This document shows positions 34,697 to 43,865 of a stretch of DNA of 44,128 bases, piece after piece. How positions within the stretch are numbered: the first letter of the stretch is position 1; the number at the start of each line of letters is the position of its first letter. The stretch covers positions 1 to 44,128 of the forward strand of contig JAISFV010000041.1 in NCBI GenBank assembly GCA_031263445.1, given 5' to 3'. This DNA comes from Synergistaceae bacterium (GTDB taxonomy: Bacteria > Synergistota > Synergistia > Synergistales > Synergistaceae). A program made the position numbers and the translations under genes. The notes beneath the pieces are model-generated. The model was not told where the DNA came from. It searched no databases and was given only the letters and a program-made list of their open reading frames with translations.

Positions 34697-34855
34697 CAGG
34701 CCGTGCCGAGCCCGTTGTCCGTCTGTGATAATGTCATCATGGAGCAGGGGCGCGTGACCGGCCGGGGGCCAAGACGCATTTGCAGTAAGCGTCCCGCACG
34801 CGCCCTCCCGGCTCATCGCGGCGCAGGGCGTCGTATAGGCCTGACTCAGGCCCGG

Positions 34856-37033
34856 TCAGTTTTTTGAGGTCGAGGCAGGAGGCACAGGGTCGGGGCTTTG
34901 GGGCCGGCCGGGGGCAAGCAGGTATTCGTCCAGTTTCTGCAGGACCTCGCCGAAGTCGATGGGCTTCCCTATGTGGCCGTCCATCCCGGCGGCCATGCAT
35001 TTCTCGATGTCTTCGCGGAACACGTTGGCGGTCATGGCCACTATCGGTATCCGCCTGCCGCCCGGCGAGCCCTCCTCCAGCGTCCGGATGCGTCTCGTGG
35101 CCTCGTACCCGTCCAGGCCGGGCATCTGCACGTCCATGAAGATCATCCCGTAACGCCCAGGATCCTCAGAGTAGAGGCGGACCGCCTCGAAGCCGTTCTC
35201 CGCGCAGTCCACGGACAGCTTTGTCGGTTCGAGGAAGGTCAGCACGATCTCCTTGTTGATCTCGACGTCCTCCGCCAAGATGATGCTGAAACCCTCGAAA
35301 CTGGGCATCTCCGCATCTTCGGCGCAGTCCTGCGCCTGGCTTTCCCCTGCTGCGCCGAGGCACTCGCTTATGCAGTCGGCCACGTTGGACGGGAAGACCG
35401 GCTTTGGCAGGAATTTCCTTATCCCGGCGGCTTCCATCTCGCCCTGCGTCACACCCGGCTCCGCCGACGACATCATCACGACGGGGGCGCTGCCGCTGAC
35501 GCGCCGCGCGAGCTCCATGCCGTCCATGCCCGGCATCTTCCAGTCGATGAAGTAAATGTCGTAAGGGCCGTGCGCGGCGACCTTGCCGAGCGCATCCGGC
35601 CCGTCCGGCGCGACGTCGCACCGGAAGCCGAACCGCCCCGCAATGTCGCGGAAATAACTGAGCACGTCCGGATCGTCGTCCACCGCCAGGGCGCTGACGC
35701 CGCCCCAGTCCAGCCCGCTTTTCGGCGCGACGCGGCGGGCGGCTTGCTCGCTGCCGCGCTCCGCGCGCATGGTGAAGCTGAACTTGGCGCCCTTGCCCTC
35801 CTCCGACTCGACCCAGATGCGACCGCCCATCATCTCGACGATGCGCTTCGATATGGCGAGTCCGAGCCCGGTGCCTCCGTATTTGCGCGAAATGCCGCTG
35901 TCGACCTGCTGGAACGGCTCGAAGAGGCACTCTGCCTGTTTTTGATTGAGGCCGATGCCGCTGTCGGTCACGTCTACCTGGATCTCGCAGACGCCGCCCG
36001 TCTCGCCGATGAGCGCCGTGTCCAGGCGTATCGAGCCGTTTTCAGGCGTGAACTTGACGGCGTTGCTGAGCAGGTTCGCGATCACCTGGGCCAGCCTCTG
36101 GTCGTCGGAAACGAGCGTGCGGGGGATACTCTCGTCCAGCCGCACCGTGAAATTCTGGGATTTTTCATCGATACGGAAGCTGATGACGTTGACGGCCTTC
36201 TGGAGCATCTTCTCGAAGTCGAATTCCGCGTTGGACAGCTCCAGCTTGCCGGCCTCGATCTTCGACATGTCTAGGATGTCGTTGATCACGCCCAGGAGGT
36301 GGTTCGAGGCGTTGTCTATCTTGCCCAGGCAATAATCCTTCCGTTCCGCGTCGCCCGAGGCCATCGCTATGGAGGTCATGCCGATGATCGCGTTCATCGG
36401 GGTGCGTATCTCGTGGCTCATGTTCGCCAGGAAGTCGCTCTTCGCGCGGCTGGCCTCGTCCGCCCGTTTTTTCTCGGCGTCGTACAGCACGCTCTGGAAT
36501 TTGACGGCGAGCCCGATGAAGAGGCCGGCTATCAGGACGGACTGTATGTTGTCGGTGTACCTCATGAAGTCGCTTATAGGGATGACGAGGCCGGGGAACC
36601 TCACCTCCAGGTAGTACGTCACGACAATCGCCGCTATCTGCGCGGCCAGGAACATGTAGAGCGCCTTGCCGCGCGCGAAGAGGAACACTGTCACTATGCC
36701 CAGGACGAAGTACGCGCTCATGCCGCTGTCGATGCCGCCCAGCAGGAAATACCCCAGCGGGAACAGGAAGTCGCACAGCACGAGGAGCGCCAGCCACGTG
36801 CTCAGCGCGTACAGCTTGAAGCGGTTGCTTATTACCATGGACGCGGCTATGCAGAAGACGATCCCGAGCTTGTAGGCTACGACCACGGCGTCCACGCCCT
36901 CCACGAGCCTCGTCAGGAGCGACGCGATGATGGCGAACATCCCCACGATATATATCATGTTGAGCCTCCGCGCTTCGAGCGGGAGTTCGTTTGAAAAAAT
37001 GTATTTGCTGACGAGCTGCCTCAGAGTCTTCAA
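34856..37033 (-). CDS. Hybrid sensor histidine kinase with two receiver domains
   Basis: The protein has 725 residues. Six or so hydrophobic helices fill 26-180 and form a membrane sensor without a large periplasmic part. A DHp domain has the phospho-acceptor His207 in FLANMSHEIRTPMNAIIGM. The ATPase domain has the N box ANLLSNAVKFTP, G1 DSGIGL and G2 GGTGLGLAI. Two receiver domains follow, with acceptor Asp497 (FIDWKMPGMDG) and Asp634 (FMDVQMPGLDG) and conserved lysines in LPKPV and IGKPI. Multi-receiver kinases usually pass phosphate to an Hpt protein; none is seen here. The output is unknown. It stands alone, upstream of the aldehyde dehydrogenase gene but with a separate promoter between them. 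Confidence 0.93.
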   Translation of the reverse strand: MKTLRQLVSKYIFSNELPLEARRLNMIYIVGMFAIIASLLTRLVEGVDAVVVAYKLGIVFCIAASMVISNRFKLYALSTWLALLVLCDFLFPLGYFLLGGIDSGMSAYFVLGIVTVFLFARGKALYMFLAAQIAAIVVTYYLEVRFPGLVIPISDFMRYTDNIQSVLIAGLFIGLAVKFQSVLYDAEKKRADEASRAKSDFLANMSHEIRTPMNAIIGMTSIAMASGDAERKDYCLGKIDNASNHLLGVINDILDMSKIEAGKLELSNAEFDFEKMLQKAVNVISFRIDEKSQNFTVRLDESIPRTLVSDDQRLAQVIANLLSNAVKFTPENGSIRLDTALIGETGGVCEIQVDVTDSGIGLNQKQAECLFEPFQQVDSGISRKYGGTGLGLAISKRIVEMMGGRIWVESEEGKGAKFSFTMRAERGSEQAARRVAPKSGLDWGGVSALAVDDDPDVLSYFRDIAGRFGFRCDVAPDGPDALGKVAAHGPYDIYFIDWKMPGMDGMELARRVSGSAPVVMMSSAEPGVTQGEMEAAGIRKFLPKPVFPSNVADCISECLGAAGESQAQDCAEDAEMPSFEGFSIILAEDVEINKEIVLTFLEPTKLSVDCAENGFEAVRLYSEDPGRYGMIFMDVQMPGLDGYEATRRIRTLEEGSPGGRRIPIVAMTANVFREDIEKCMAAGMDGHIGKPIDFGEVLQKLDEYLLAPGRPQSPDPVPPASTSKN

Positions 37034-37174
37034 TCCGCCACCTGCCTTTCTTAGCGAAGGACCTGGTAAGATTTTATCATAACAGCGGTTGGCATGACAG
37101 GATGCTTGGAGAACATCGGTTTTGGCGATTTATTTGACAGGATCTGCTTATCATAGCAAGATAATTTTAGGATC

Positions 37175-37207
37175 AGCAAAAAAATTGCCGGCTCCGGCCA
37201 GGCCGGC
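37175..37207 (-). terminator. Leftward hairpin with T tract upstream of lpdA
   Basis: Read on the reverse strand, GCCGGC (37202-37207) pairs with GCCGGC (37187-37192), followed by AATTTTTTT. No leftward gene was recognised to its right, so it may be a leftover or may block antisense transcription. Confidence 0.4.
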
Positions 37208-37293
37208 GACATCCGCCGACCCCTGGCACCCCTAGCTCCTCTCGATTTAGCCAGGGGAGTATGCTAATATGACGCAAATGGGGTGATCGCCAT

Positions 37294-38688
37294 ATGGGAG
37301 ACGCTTTGAAGATCGCAGTGATAGGGGGCGGCCCAGGAGGGTACGTGGCCGCGATAAGGGCGGCCCAGTTGGGCGCGGACGTCACCCTGATAGAGCGCGG
37401 AAGTCTCGGCGGGACGTGCTTGAACGTCGGCTGCATCCCGACGAAGGCCCTGCTCCATACGGCGCGGCTGCTCGACGGCATCCGGCAGGGCAGGGAGATT
37501 GGCGTTTCCGCGGTGCCGGAAGTCGACTTCGCGCAGGTCCAGAAGCACAAGGGGAAGATCGTCAAAAAGCTCACGGGCGGGGTCGGGATGCTGATGAAGG
37601 CCAACGGGGTCGCCGTTCTGAACGGATCCGCGTCGTTCGACGGAGAGAGGGCGATCTCGGTCAAAGGGGAGGACGGGGCGGCGCGCGTCAGCCCGGACAG
37701 GATAATAATCGCGACGGGGTCGAAGCCAGCCGTGCCGCCGATCCCTGGCATCGAATCCTCTAGGTGCGTGGACTCCTCGGGGGCGTTGAGTTTCGAGGGC
37801 GTCCCGAAGAGCATGGCTGTCATAGGCGGCGGGGTGATCGGGGTCGAGCTGGCCTCGATCTACAGCTCGTTCGGCGCCAAAGTCACGCTCATAGAAGCGA
37901 TGCCTGAGATCCTCCCGCTGATGGACTCCGAGATGGCAGGGATGCTGAGGAAACTCCTCGCCAGGAGAGGCGTCGAAACTCTCGTGTCTGCAAAGGTCGA
38001 GTCCATAGAGGACGGTGACGGGACAGCCAGGGTGAACGTCTCGGCCGGCGGCGGCAGGATCACGCTCGAAGCGGAGAAAATACTGTTCTGCACCGGGCGG
38101 CGGCCCGACACGGAGGGGCTCGCCCTCGATTCCGCCGGCATAGCCCACGACCGGGGGCGCGTCATAGCCGACAGCCGCATGAGGACGAACGTGCCTTGGG
38201 TGTACGCCGCAGGCGATTGCACCGGGGGCGTGATGCTGGCCCATGCGGCGTCCGCCCAGGGGGAAACGGCGGCCGAGGGCGCGATGGGGCTCGACGCCGA
38301 GTACGACGGCACTGCCTGTCCGTCGTGCGTCTACGCGGACCCCGAATTCGCGTCCGCCGGGCTGTCCGAGGACGAGGCCAGGAGGCGCGGGCTGGCGTAC
38401 TCCGCAGGGAAATTCCCCCTCGCAGCCAACGGCAAGGCGCTAATAGAGAACGGCGGGGAGGGTGCCGTGAAGATCCTCTCTGATTTGAGCAGCGGGAAGA
38501 TCCTGGGGCTGCACATCCTGGGCGCCCGCGCCACCGACATGATAGCGGAGGGCGCGCTCGCCATCGGCCTCGGCGCCACGATCAGCGATATCGCGTCGAC
38601 TGTTCACGCACACCCGACGGTCTCGGAGGCCGTCCGCGAAGCCGCCCTGGCATCCCGTAAAGAGGCTATACACATCCTGAACAGATGA
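37294..38688 (+). CDS. lpdA: Dihydrolipoyl dehydrogenase
   Basis: This 464-residue FAD-dependent disulfide oxidoreductase has the FAD loop IAVIGGGPGGYVAAI, redox-active cysteines in GGTCLNVGCIPTK, the NAD loop MAVIGGGVIGVELASIY, and VHAHPTVSEAV with the active-site His-Glu pair. It reoxidises lipoyl groups of 2-oxoacid dehydrogenase or glycine-cleavage complexes. GGGTGA precedes the ATG at 37294. No E1, E2 or gcv genes are nearby, so it serves complexes encoded elsewhere; in an amino-acid fermenter the glycine-cleavage system is a natural partner (inference). Confidence 0.93.
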   Translation: MGDALKIAVIGGGPGGYVAAIRAAQLGADVTLIERGSLGGTCLNVGCIPTKALLHTARLLDGIRQGREIGVSAVPEVDFAQVQKHKGKIVKKLTGGVGMLMKANGVAVLNGSASFDGERAISVKGEDGAARVSPDRIIIATGSKPAVPPIPGIESSRCVDSSGALSFEGVPKSMAVIGGGVIGVELASIYSSFGAKVTLIEAMPEILPLMDSEMAGMLRKLLARRGVETLVSAKVESIEDGDGTARVNVSAGGGRITLEAEKILFCTGRRPDTEGLALDSAGIAHDRGRVIADSRMRTNVPWVYAAGDCTGGVMLAHAASAQGETAAEGAMGLDAEYDGTACPSCVYADPEFASAGLSEDEARRRGLAYSAGKFPLAANGKALIENGGEGAVKILSDLSSGKILGLHILGARATDMIAEGALAIGLGATISDIASTVHAHPTVSEAVREAALASRKEAIHILNR

Positions 38689-38740
38689 CGCCAGGTCGGC
38701 GGCAGTGATTTCGGGTCGCCGACCCCCGGCACCAAAAACA

Positions 38741-38820
38741 CTGCCAGCCAGCGGTATCCCGGCACGCGAGGCGGCCGTTGACCTGGGTGTCTCCGTTCCT
38801 GCACTTTATCGCTGGATGGC
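38741..38820 (+). pseudogene. Fragment of an IS3-type transposase OrfA (helix-turn-helix part)
   Basis: The frame reads SGIPAREAAVDLGVSVPALYRWM, which looks like the N-terminal helix-turn-helix of IS3-family OrfA proteins (EAA-x-ELGVS-x-x-LYRW pattern). Nothing else of the element is present. It joins directly to an acetyltransferase fragment at about 38818, so it is a recombination scar. The match is short, so confidence is moderate. Confidence 0.45.
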
Positions 38821-38997
38821 TATATGGCCGAAGCCGTGCAAGCTATGTGTCACTGGGCAATGGCACAGGACAACATTTCTCATGTCATTGCGGAAACTGA
38901 CATTGATAGCCCTCAGTCACAAAAAATCTTGCAGCGATGTGGTTTTATTAAAGACAAGCAGGATAAAACCCTATGGTGGCGATTACGTAAAGCCTGA
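38818..38997 (+). pseudogene. C-terminal fragment of a GNAT-type acetyltransferase
   Basis: The frame GYMAEAVQAMCHWAMAQDNI ... ISHVIAETDIDSPQSQKILQRCGF ... LWWRLRKA-stop is the last third of a RimJ/RimL-like GNAT acetyltransferase, including the acetyl-CoA-binding SQKILQRCGF helix. The N-terminal two thirds are missing and there is no start codon with ribosome site. Base composition is AT-richer than the flanks. It is a transferred and truncated gene trapped between transposase and inverted-repeat remnants. Confidence 0.7.
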
Positions 38998-39015
38998 TGT
39001 TGTAAAAGCTTGTGG

Positions 39016-39053
39016 CTTAACGTACCCAAATTTCCGTTTCGAGAGCTGACCCC
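39016..39053. repeat. Solo copy of the 38-bp inverted-repeat end
   Basis: The sequence starts CTTAACGTACCCAAATTTCC and ends GAGCTGACCCC. It matches the right arm of the 1656-1792 element at 34 of 38 positions. No matching left arm was found upstream, so only one end of a mobile element remains. It lies 65 bases before the nagA start. Confidence 0.7.
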
Positions 39054-39117
39054 GCATACGGCGCACTGGCGGCGGGCGGCGCAAATCTTAGGCTGGAGAG
39101 CAGGGAGTGACACCCAG

Positions 39118-40233
39118 ATGATCGTAAGGGGAGCAAGAGTATTCGGGGAACCAGGGTTCGAGGCCGGGGACATTTTCATTGACGGGGAGCTCATATCGGA
39201 CAAAGACTGCGGCGGCGGCATCATAGACGCGTCAGGATTGCTCGCCGTGCCAGGGCTGATAGACATCCACCTGCACGGCTGCGTCGGCAGCGAGTTTGCC
39301 GCAGCAAGCGATGACGGGCTGAAGGCCATGGCGAGGTACGAGGCCGCAAACGGGGTCACTGCGGTCTGCCCGGCCACGCCGACGCTGCCCGAGGACGCGC
39401 TGGCCGAATCGTGCCGCAGGATTTCGCGGTTCGGGACGCCAGGCGGCGCCGCGTTCGCCGGGATCTACCTTGAAGGGCCGTTCATCTCGCCCGAAAAATC
39501 CGGCGCGCTGAACCCGGCATACGCCCAAAAACCCGACGCCGCGCTCTTCCGCAGGCTCCAGTCGGCCTCCGGCGGCATGGTCAAGGTCCTGGCCGTCGCG
39601 CCGGAACTGGAAGGCGCTATCAGTGTCATAAGCGAGATCAGGGACGACGTGGTATGCTCCGTAGCCCACACGGCGGCTGATTACGAGACGGCGAGGCTCG
39701 CTTTCGCTGCCGGCGCGCGCCAGGTCACTCACCTATTTAACGCCATGCCAGGCTTCCATCACCGCGAGCCGGGCGTCATAGGCGCCGCGTCCGACGCGCC
39801 GGAATGCCAGGCGGAGCTCATCTGCGACGGCACCCACGTCCACCCCAGCGCCGTGAGGGCGGCTTTCAGGCTGTTCGGCGGCGACAGGGTGCTGATGGTG
39901 AGCGACAGCATGATGGCAACCGGCCTCGGCGACGGCGAATACGAGATAGGCGGCCTCCCTGTCTCGGTGCGGGGCGGCAGGGCGACCCTCGCCCAGGGGG
40001 GGGCGCTCGCGGGATCCACGACGAACCTGACAGGCTGCCTCAGGGCGGCGGTGCGCGACATGGGCATACCGATCCACACGGCGGTCAAGTGCGCCACGGT
40101 AAACCCGGCAAAGGCCATCGGGGTCTTCAGCGAACGCGGGTCCCTCGACGCAGGGAAGTTAGCCGACATTGTCTTGCTGGACGGCGGGCTGAACGTAAAG
40201 CAGGTAATTCTACGAGGCACCCCACTGATGTAA
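39118..40233 (+). CDS. nagA: N-acetylglucosamine-6-phosphate deacetylase
   Basis: The ATG at 39118 follows GGAG by 10 bases, giving 371 residues; the open frame upstream runs into mobile-element remnants and was not used. This amidohydrolase removes acetate from N-acetylglucosamine-6-phosphate in amino-sugar catabolism and murein recycling. DIHLHGCVG (His-x-His) and GIYLEGPFISPEKSGA (metal Glu) are conserved. VAHTAADYE, VTHLFNAMPGFHHREPG and LMVSDSM supply the remaining metal and catalytic residues. No nagB or transporter is adjacent. The mosaic of fragments immediately upstream probably replaced its native promoter. Confidence 0.93.
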   Translation: MIVRGARVFGEPGFEAGDIFIDGELISDKDCGGGIIDASGLLAVPGLIDIHLHGCVGSEFAAASDDGLKAMARYEAANGVTAVCPATPTLPEDALAESCRRISRFGTPGGAAFAGIYLEGPFISPEKSGALNPAYAQKPDAALFRRLQSASGGMVKVLAVAPELEGAISVISEIRDDVVCSVAHTAADYETARLAFAAGARQVTHLFNAMPGFHHREPGVIGAASDAPECQAELICDGTHVHPSAVRAAFRLFGGDRVLMVSDSMMATGLGDGEYEIGGLPVSVRGGRATLAQGGALAGSTTNLTGCLRAAVRDMGIPIHTAVKCATVNPAKAIGVFSERGSLDAGKLADIVLLDGGLNVKQVILRGTPLM

Positions 40234-40513
40234 ATGCCTAACAAACGGCCCAAAAACCACCGCCGGCAAAGCCGTCCGCCAAGGACGCCTGCTGACCTCC
40301 AGACACTGCCAGCCCCGGCGGCCTGTCCTCCCTGCGCGCCATGGGGAGGCGTAAATTTTTACTCATGATAAATAATCATTTTTAACTATTTAAAAATATG
40401 TAAATTAATTGATATTTTGTTATGGTAACACAACTATACTGTGCCACGACGAAACAAGCGCCGCATGGCATCAAGGAGGGAACTGCACCGGGGTAAGCTA
40501 AGGAGGGGGAAAA
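40234..40513. other. Intergenic region with AT-rich promoter zone before the degenerate kinase
   Basis: The left half is GC-rich without a gene. The right half (40350-40440) is AT-rich, with TATACT at about 40435 as a possible -10; a -35 at proper spacing was not found. AAGGAGG at 40499-40505 is the ribosome site of the kinase gene. Confidence 0.4.
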
Positions 40514-42133
40514 ATGTCGGTACGGATGAAGATATTCTTTGCTATATCGTTTACCGTCGTAGTTTTGACATCTGTCAGCGTGGGCATGTGTTCGCTCTTT
40601 GCGGAGAGCCCTGTCCCCTCCAAACATGCAGGCGGCGTTCAGGCAGGCGTGACCTACCCGGCCTACACGCACTTGGACATGTCTCATTACGTAAGCGCCT
40701 TGACCTTCATAACCTTCGGCGTTTTAGCGGCTTTCATCGCCTCCAAGAAACTGGCGGAGCTATTCCACGCGATGGACAAACACCGCTCCAGAATCGACGA
40801 GTTCAGCAAAACCGCGGCCATGGTATCGGAGAGGAGGGGGCGCTGCATCGCGAACATGCGGCGCGACATGCGCAAGCCGCTGAACTCGATCATACGCCTG
40901 TCCGAGCATGTCCTTGGCAAAGAGGGGCTGCACGGCGAGGCGCTGGACAGCATAGAGAAGATCCACAACGCCGGGATGACGCTCCTCGGCATAGTCAACG
41001 ACATCACCGACATCCCTGCGGCGGAAGCCAGGAAATTCGACCTGACGCCTGTCGAATACGACATACCGAGCCTGATAAACGACATCGTCACGCTGCACAC
41101 CGTCCGCATAAGCGGAAAGCCCATAAAATTCAACCTGCGCATCAGCGAGAATCTGCCCAGGAAGCTCTTCGGCGACGAGCTGCGCGTCGAGCTGATCTGC
41201 AACAATCTGCTCGACAACGCGTTCAAGTACACTAAGGCTGGGAGCGTCGACCTGTTTTTCGAGTGCGAAAAAGATGAAAACAACGATTGCAGCGAATGGC
41301 TCACCATCAGGGTCGCCGACACCGGTATAGGCATCCACCCGGACAACATCGGAAAGGTGTTCTCAGGCTACGGGGGCACAGCCTGCGGCGAGCACGGCAG
41401 AAAAATAGACGGCACGGGGCTTGCCGTCACGAAAACGATAGTGGAGATGATGGGCGGCGCCATCGACGCGAGCAGCGAGCCAGGGAAAGGCAGCGTATTC
41501 ACGGCGCGCGTCAGGCAGGGATCCGTGACGGACGTGCGCATCGGGAAGACCGTGGCGGAAAGCCTCAAGCGGTGCCATCACGGCGGGAACATGCCGCCAG
41601 GCAGCGAAAAACTTACGAGCGTCCATCTCCCCCACGTCAGGATCATGGTAATCGACGACGTCATGGCCAACCTCAAAGTGGCAAAGGATATGCTGGGGCC
41701 ATACGGGATACAGGTCGACTGCCTGACGAGCGGCTGGCAGGCCATCAGGAGCATTTGCGAAAGACATGTCGTCTACGACGCGATTTTCACTGACATCAAC
41801 ATGCCCAAGATAGACGGCGTCAAAACGGCGACCATCATACACGAGGAAATCGGCACGGAATACGCGAGGGACATCCCGATCTTCGCCTTCACCGCCAGCT
41901 TGATAACCGACAGCGAAATGGCGTCCTTTGAGAAAATTTTCCAGGCCGTCCTCTCCAAGCCTATCGACCCGATCCAGCTCGACGCGCTGATCGTCCGCTG
42001 GCTGGCCGGCAAAGAAGGCAAAAAAACATACGCGCAAAACCATGCGGAGACAGATCCGCAAACCGACGGCCCGGAGCCAGCGAAATCCTTGGCAGACACG
42101 ATCCAGATGAAGTCGGTGCCGCAAAGCGCCTGA
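40514..42133 (+). CDS. Hybrid-kinase-like protein lacking the phospho-acceptor histidine
   Basis: The 539 residues carry a signal-anchor helix at 7-29, a short outside loop, and a second helix at about 60-77. A DHp-like domain follows in which the usual ANMSHEIRTPMN motif is ANMRRDMRKPLN, so Arg117 stands where the phosphorylated His should be. The ATPase domain is otherwise intact: N box NNLLDNAFKYT, G1 DTGIGI, G2 GTGLAV. The C-terminal receiver is complete, with IDD at 380-382, acceptor Asp427 in FTDINMPKIDG and lysine in LSKPID. It cannot autophosphorylate in the standard way. It may act as an allosteric partner, dimerise with another kinase, or serve as phosphatase and receiver. The ribosome site is AAGGAGG. 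Confidence 0.85.
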   Translation: MSVRMKIFFAISFTVVVLTSVSVGMCSLFAESPVPSKHAGGVQAGVTYPAYTHLDMSHYVSALTFITFGVLAAFIASKKLAELFHAMDKHRSRIDEFSKTAAMVSERRGRCIANMRRDMRKPLNSIIRLSEHVLGKEGLHGEALDSIEKIHNAGMTLLGIVNDITDIPAAEARKFDLTPVEYDIPSLINDIVTLHTVRISGKPIKFNLRISENLPRKLFGDELRVELICNNLLDNAFKYTKAGSVDLFFECEKDENNDCSEWLTIRVADTGIGIHPDNIGKVFSGYGGTACGEHGRKIDGTGLAVTKTIVEMMGGAIDASSEPGKGSVFTARVRQGSVTDVRIGKTVAESLKRCHHGGNMPPGSEKLTSVHLPHVRIMVIDDVMANLKVAKDMLGPYGIQVDCLTSGWQAIRSICERHVVYDAIFTDINMPKIDGVKTATIIHEEIGTEYARDIPIFAFTASLITDSEMASFEKIFQAVLSKPIDPIQLDALIVRWLAGKEGKKTYAQNHAETDPQTDGPEPAKSLADTIQMKSVPQSA

Positions 42134-42195
42134 CGCGGCGCAGTACCATGCGCGGCATTGACCGCTCTATTCCCGTCCCTGGATCGGCCCGGCGT

Positions 42196-43374
42196 TCAAC
42201 GCGCCAGCTTCCATATGCCTCCGAGCCTGTCCAGCGCTTCGCGCAGCGTCCCGTCCTTTTTGGCGAAGTGGAGGCGTATCAGGTGGCTGACACCCTCCCT
42301 GAAAAAACTCGAACCGGGAACCGCGCCGACGCCGACCTTCTCCGCAAGGTCGAGGCAGAGTTCGACGTCGCTCCCGTAGCCCAGCGGCGACACGTCCAGC
42401 AACACGTAATAAGCCCCCTCGGGCTTCACGTAGCCTATGCCTATGTCGTCGAGCCCGCGCAGGAACAGGTCGCGCTTCCCCGTGTACATCTCCAGCAGCC
42501 CGCGGTAGTACCCCTCCCCCATTCTGAGACCCGCGACCGCCGCCTCCTGGAGCGGGGCCGCCGCGCCGACCGTGAGGAAATCGTGGACCTTGCGGATCGT
42601 TTCGGTCATCCATTCAGGCGCGATGACGTACCCGAGCCGCCAGCCCGTTATCGAATAGGTCTTCGAAAGGGAGCCGCACGACAGCGTGCGCCCGAACATG
42701 CCGGGGAGGGACGCGATATAGACGTGCTTGCCCGGCTCGTAGACGATATGCTCGTAAACCTCGTCCGTTATGACGAACGAGTCGTATTTTTCCGCCAGAT
42801 CCGCTATCACCGACAGCTCCCCGCGCGTGAACACTTTCCCGCTCGGATTGGATGGGTTGCAGAGTATGAGAGCCTTCGGCCTCCGCTTGAAAGCCGCCTC
42901 CAGCTCGTCAGGGTCGAAACCGAACGATGGCGGGCGCAGCGGCACGTAGATGGGTTCCGCGCCGGAGAGTATGGCGTCAGCGCCGTAATTTTCGTAAAAC
43001 GGGGAAAAGACTATGACCCCGTCCCCCGGGTCGGCCACGGCCATCATCGCGGCCATCATCGCCTCGGTGCTGCCGCATGTCACCGTGACCTCGCCGTCCG
43101 GGTCTATTTCCCGCCCCATCAGCTTCGACTGTTTCTCCGCCAGCGCGTCGCGGAAGTTCTTGGCGCCCCACGTGAGCGAATACTGGTGCGGACCGGAGAG
43201 GGCCACCTCAGCCAGACGCCTTAATATCTCCGCAGGCGGGTCGAAATCCAGAAAACCCTGGGAAAGGTTGATCGCGCCGTACTCCTGCGACACGCGGGTC
43301 ATCCGCCTTATGACAGAATCAGTGAACGCAGCCGTCTTGCCAGACAGACGCATGTATAACGCCCCCATTTTCAT
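42196..43374 (-). CDS. PLP-dependent class I/II aminotransferase (kynurenine/methionine-type)
   Basis: This protein of up to 392 residues resembles the KAT/YbdL group. INLSQGFLDFDPP is the family N-terminal motif. LCNPSNPSGKVFTRGEL and VITDEVYEHIVYE line the cofactor site, and CGSLSKTYSITGWRLGY holds the Schiff-base lysine. The ATG at 43374 is used, but GGGGG lies ahead of a second in-frame ATG seven codons later (MRLSGKTAA), which may be the true start. Substrates in the group include methionine, glutamine, kynurenine and aromatic acids. It stands alone. Confidence 0.9.
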   Translation of the reverse strand: MKMGALYMRLSGKTAAFTDSVIRRMTRVSQEYGAINLSQGFLDFDPPAEILRRLAEVALSGPHQYSLTWGAKNFRDALAEKQSKLMGREIDPDGEVTVTCGSTEAMMAAMMAVADPGDGVIVFSPFYENYGADAILSGAEPIYVPLRPPSFGFDPDELEAAFKRRPKALILCNPSNPSGKVFTRGELSVIADLAEKYDSFVITDEVYEHIVYEPGKHVYIASLPGMFGRTLSCGSLSKTYSITGWRLGYVIAPEWMTETIRKVHDFLTVGAAAPLQEAAVAGLRMGEGYYRGLLEMYTGKRDLFLRGLDDIGIGYVKPEGAYYVLLDVSPLGYGSDVELCLDLAEKVGVGAVPGSSFFREGVSHLIRLHFAKKDGTLREALDRLGGIWKLAR

Positions 43375-43865
43375 CGTCAGCCCTGCTCATGACAAAAACA
43401 ATCGCTTCTATTCTAGCCCATATCATCCCCCCGGTAAAGCCGCCCCGTTTTCTCCCGCCCTGCGGCCAGGAGCCGTTTCGCAGGCTTCCGCAGACAGCCT
43501 ATTGACTTGCTCAAGCATATCCTATAAAATAAATATGTTAAATAAGTTTTATGGGGACGCCAAGGACAGTCGAAAAATGCAGGACCGCGCCTCACAGCGG
43601 CGATCCTAAGCCGCCCTGCCGGGAGCAAGCCGATTTAGGATCAGAATAATAATATCGCCTACACAATCACCCTTCTCATATACCCCGCAACGCTCACGTC
43701 CATAGAAGGGGAGGGGCGAACGGCCCCTTCCCCGTTACGGCGGGAGCGCCGCGTCACTTCTTTGCGTCTCCTTCAACATCAAGCTAATAGCTTTATCAGA
43801 GGCCTAGGATTTTGAGAGTGTTGATTTATAATATAGTGTAATCTTATCCAAGGGGAGATGAGATT
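43375..43865. other. Intergenic region with inverted repeats, no gene
   Basis: It contains GATCCTAA at 43602-43609 inverted at 43635-43642, and a GC-rich hairpin (GGGGAGGGGC with GGCCCCTTCCCC) near 43710-43731 without a T tract. TTGACT/TATAAA near 43503-43530 resembles a promoter with short spacing. A 24-codon frame after it has no ribosome site and is not called. Confidence 0.5.

Larger units (their letters stand above)
34358..34855. other. Long leader of the aldehyde dehydrogenase gene and spacer to the kinase gene
   Basis: About 500 bases. From the promoter at 34668-34696 to the GTG at 34357 there is a leader of roughly 300 bases. It has a strong hairpin at 34610-34629 and an open frame (from a GTG at 34635 to 34363) that has no clear ribosome site. 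I do not call the frame a gene. No known riboswitch was recognised. Confidence 0.45.

Noticed and set aside
39010-39117. An N-terminal extension of NagA
   Set aside because: The extra codons are mobile-element sequence, and the ATG at 39118 has a ribosome site and gives the normal family length.
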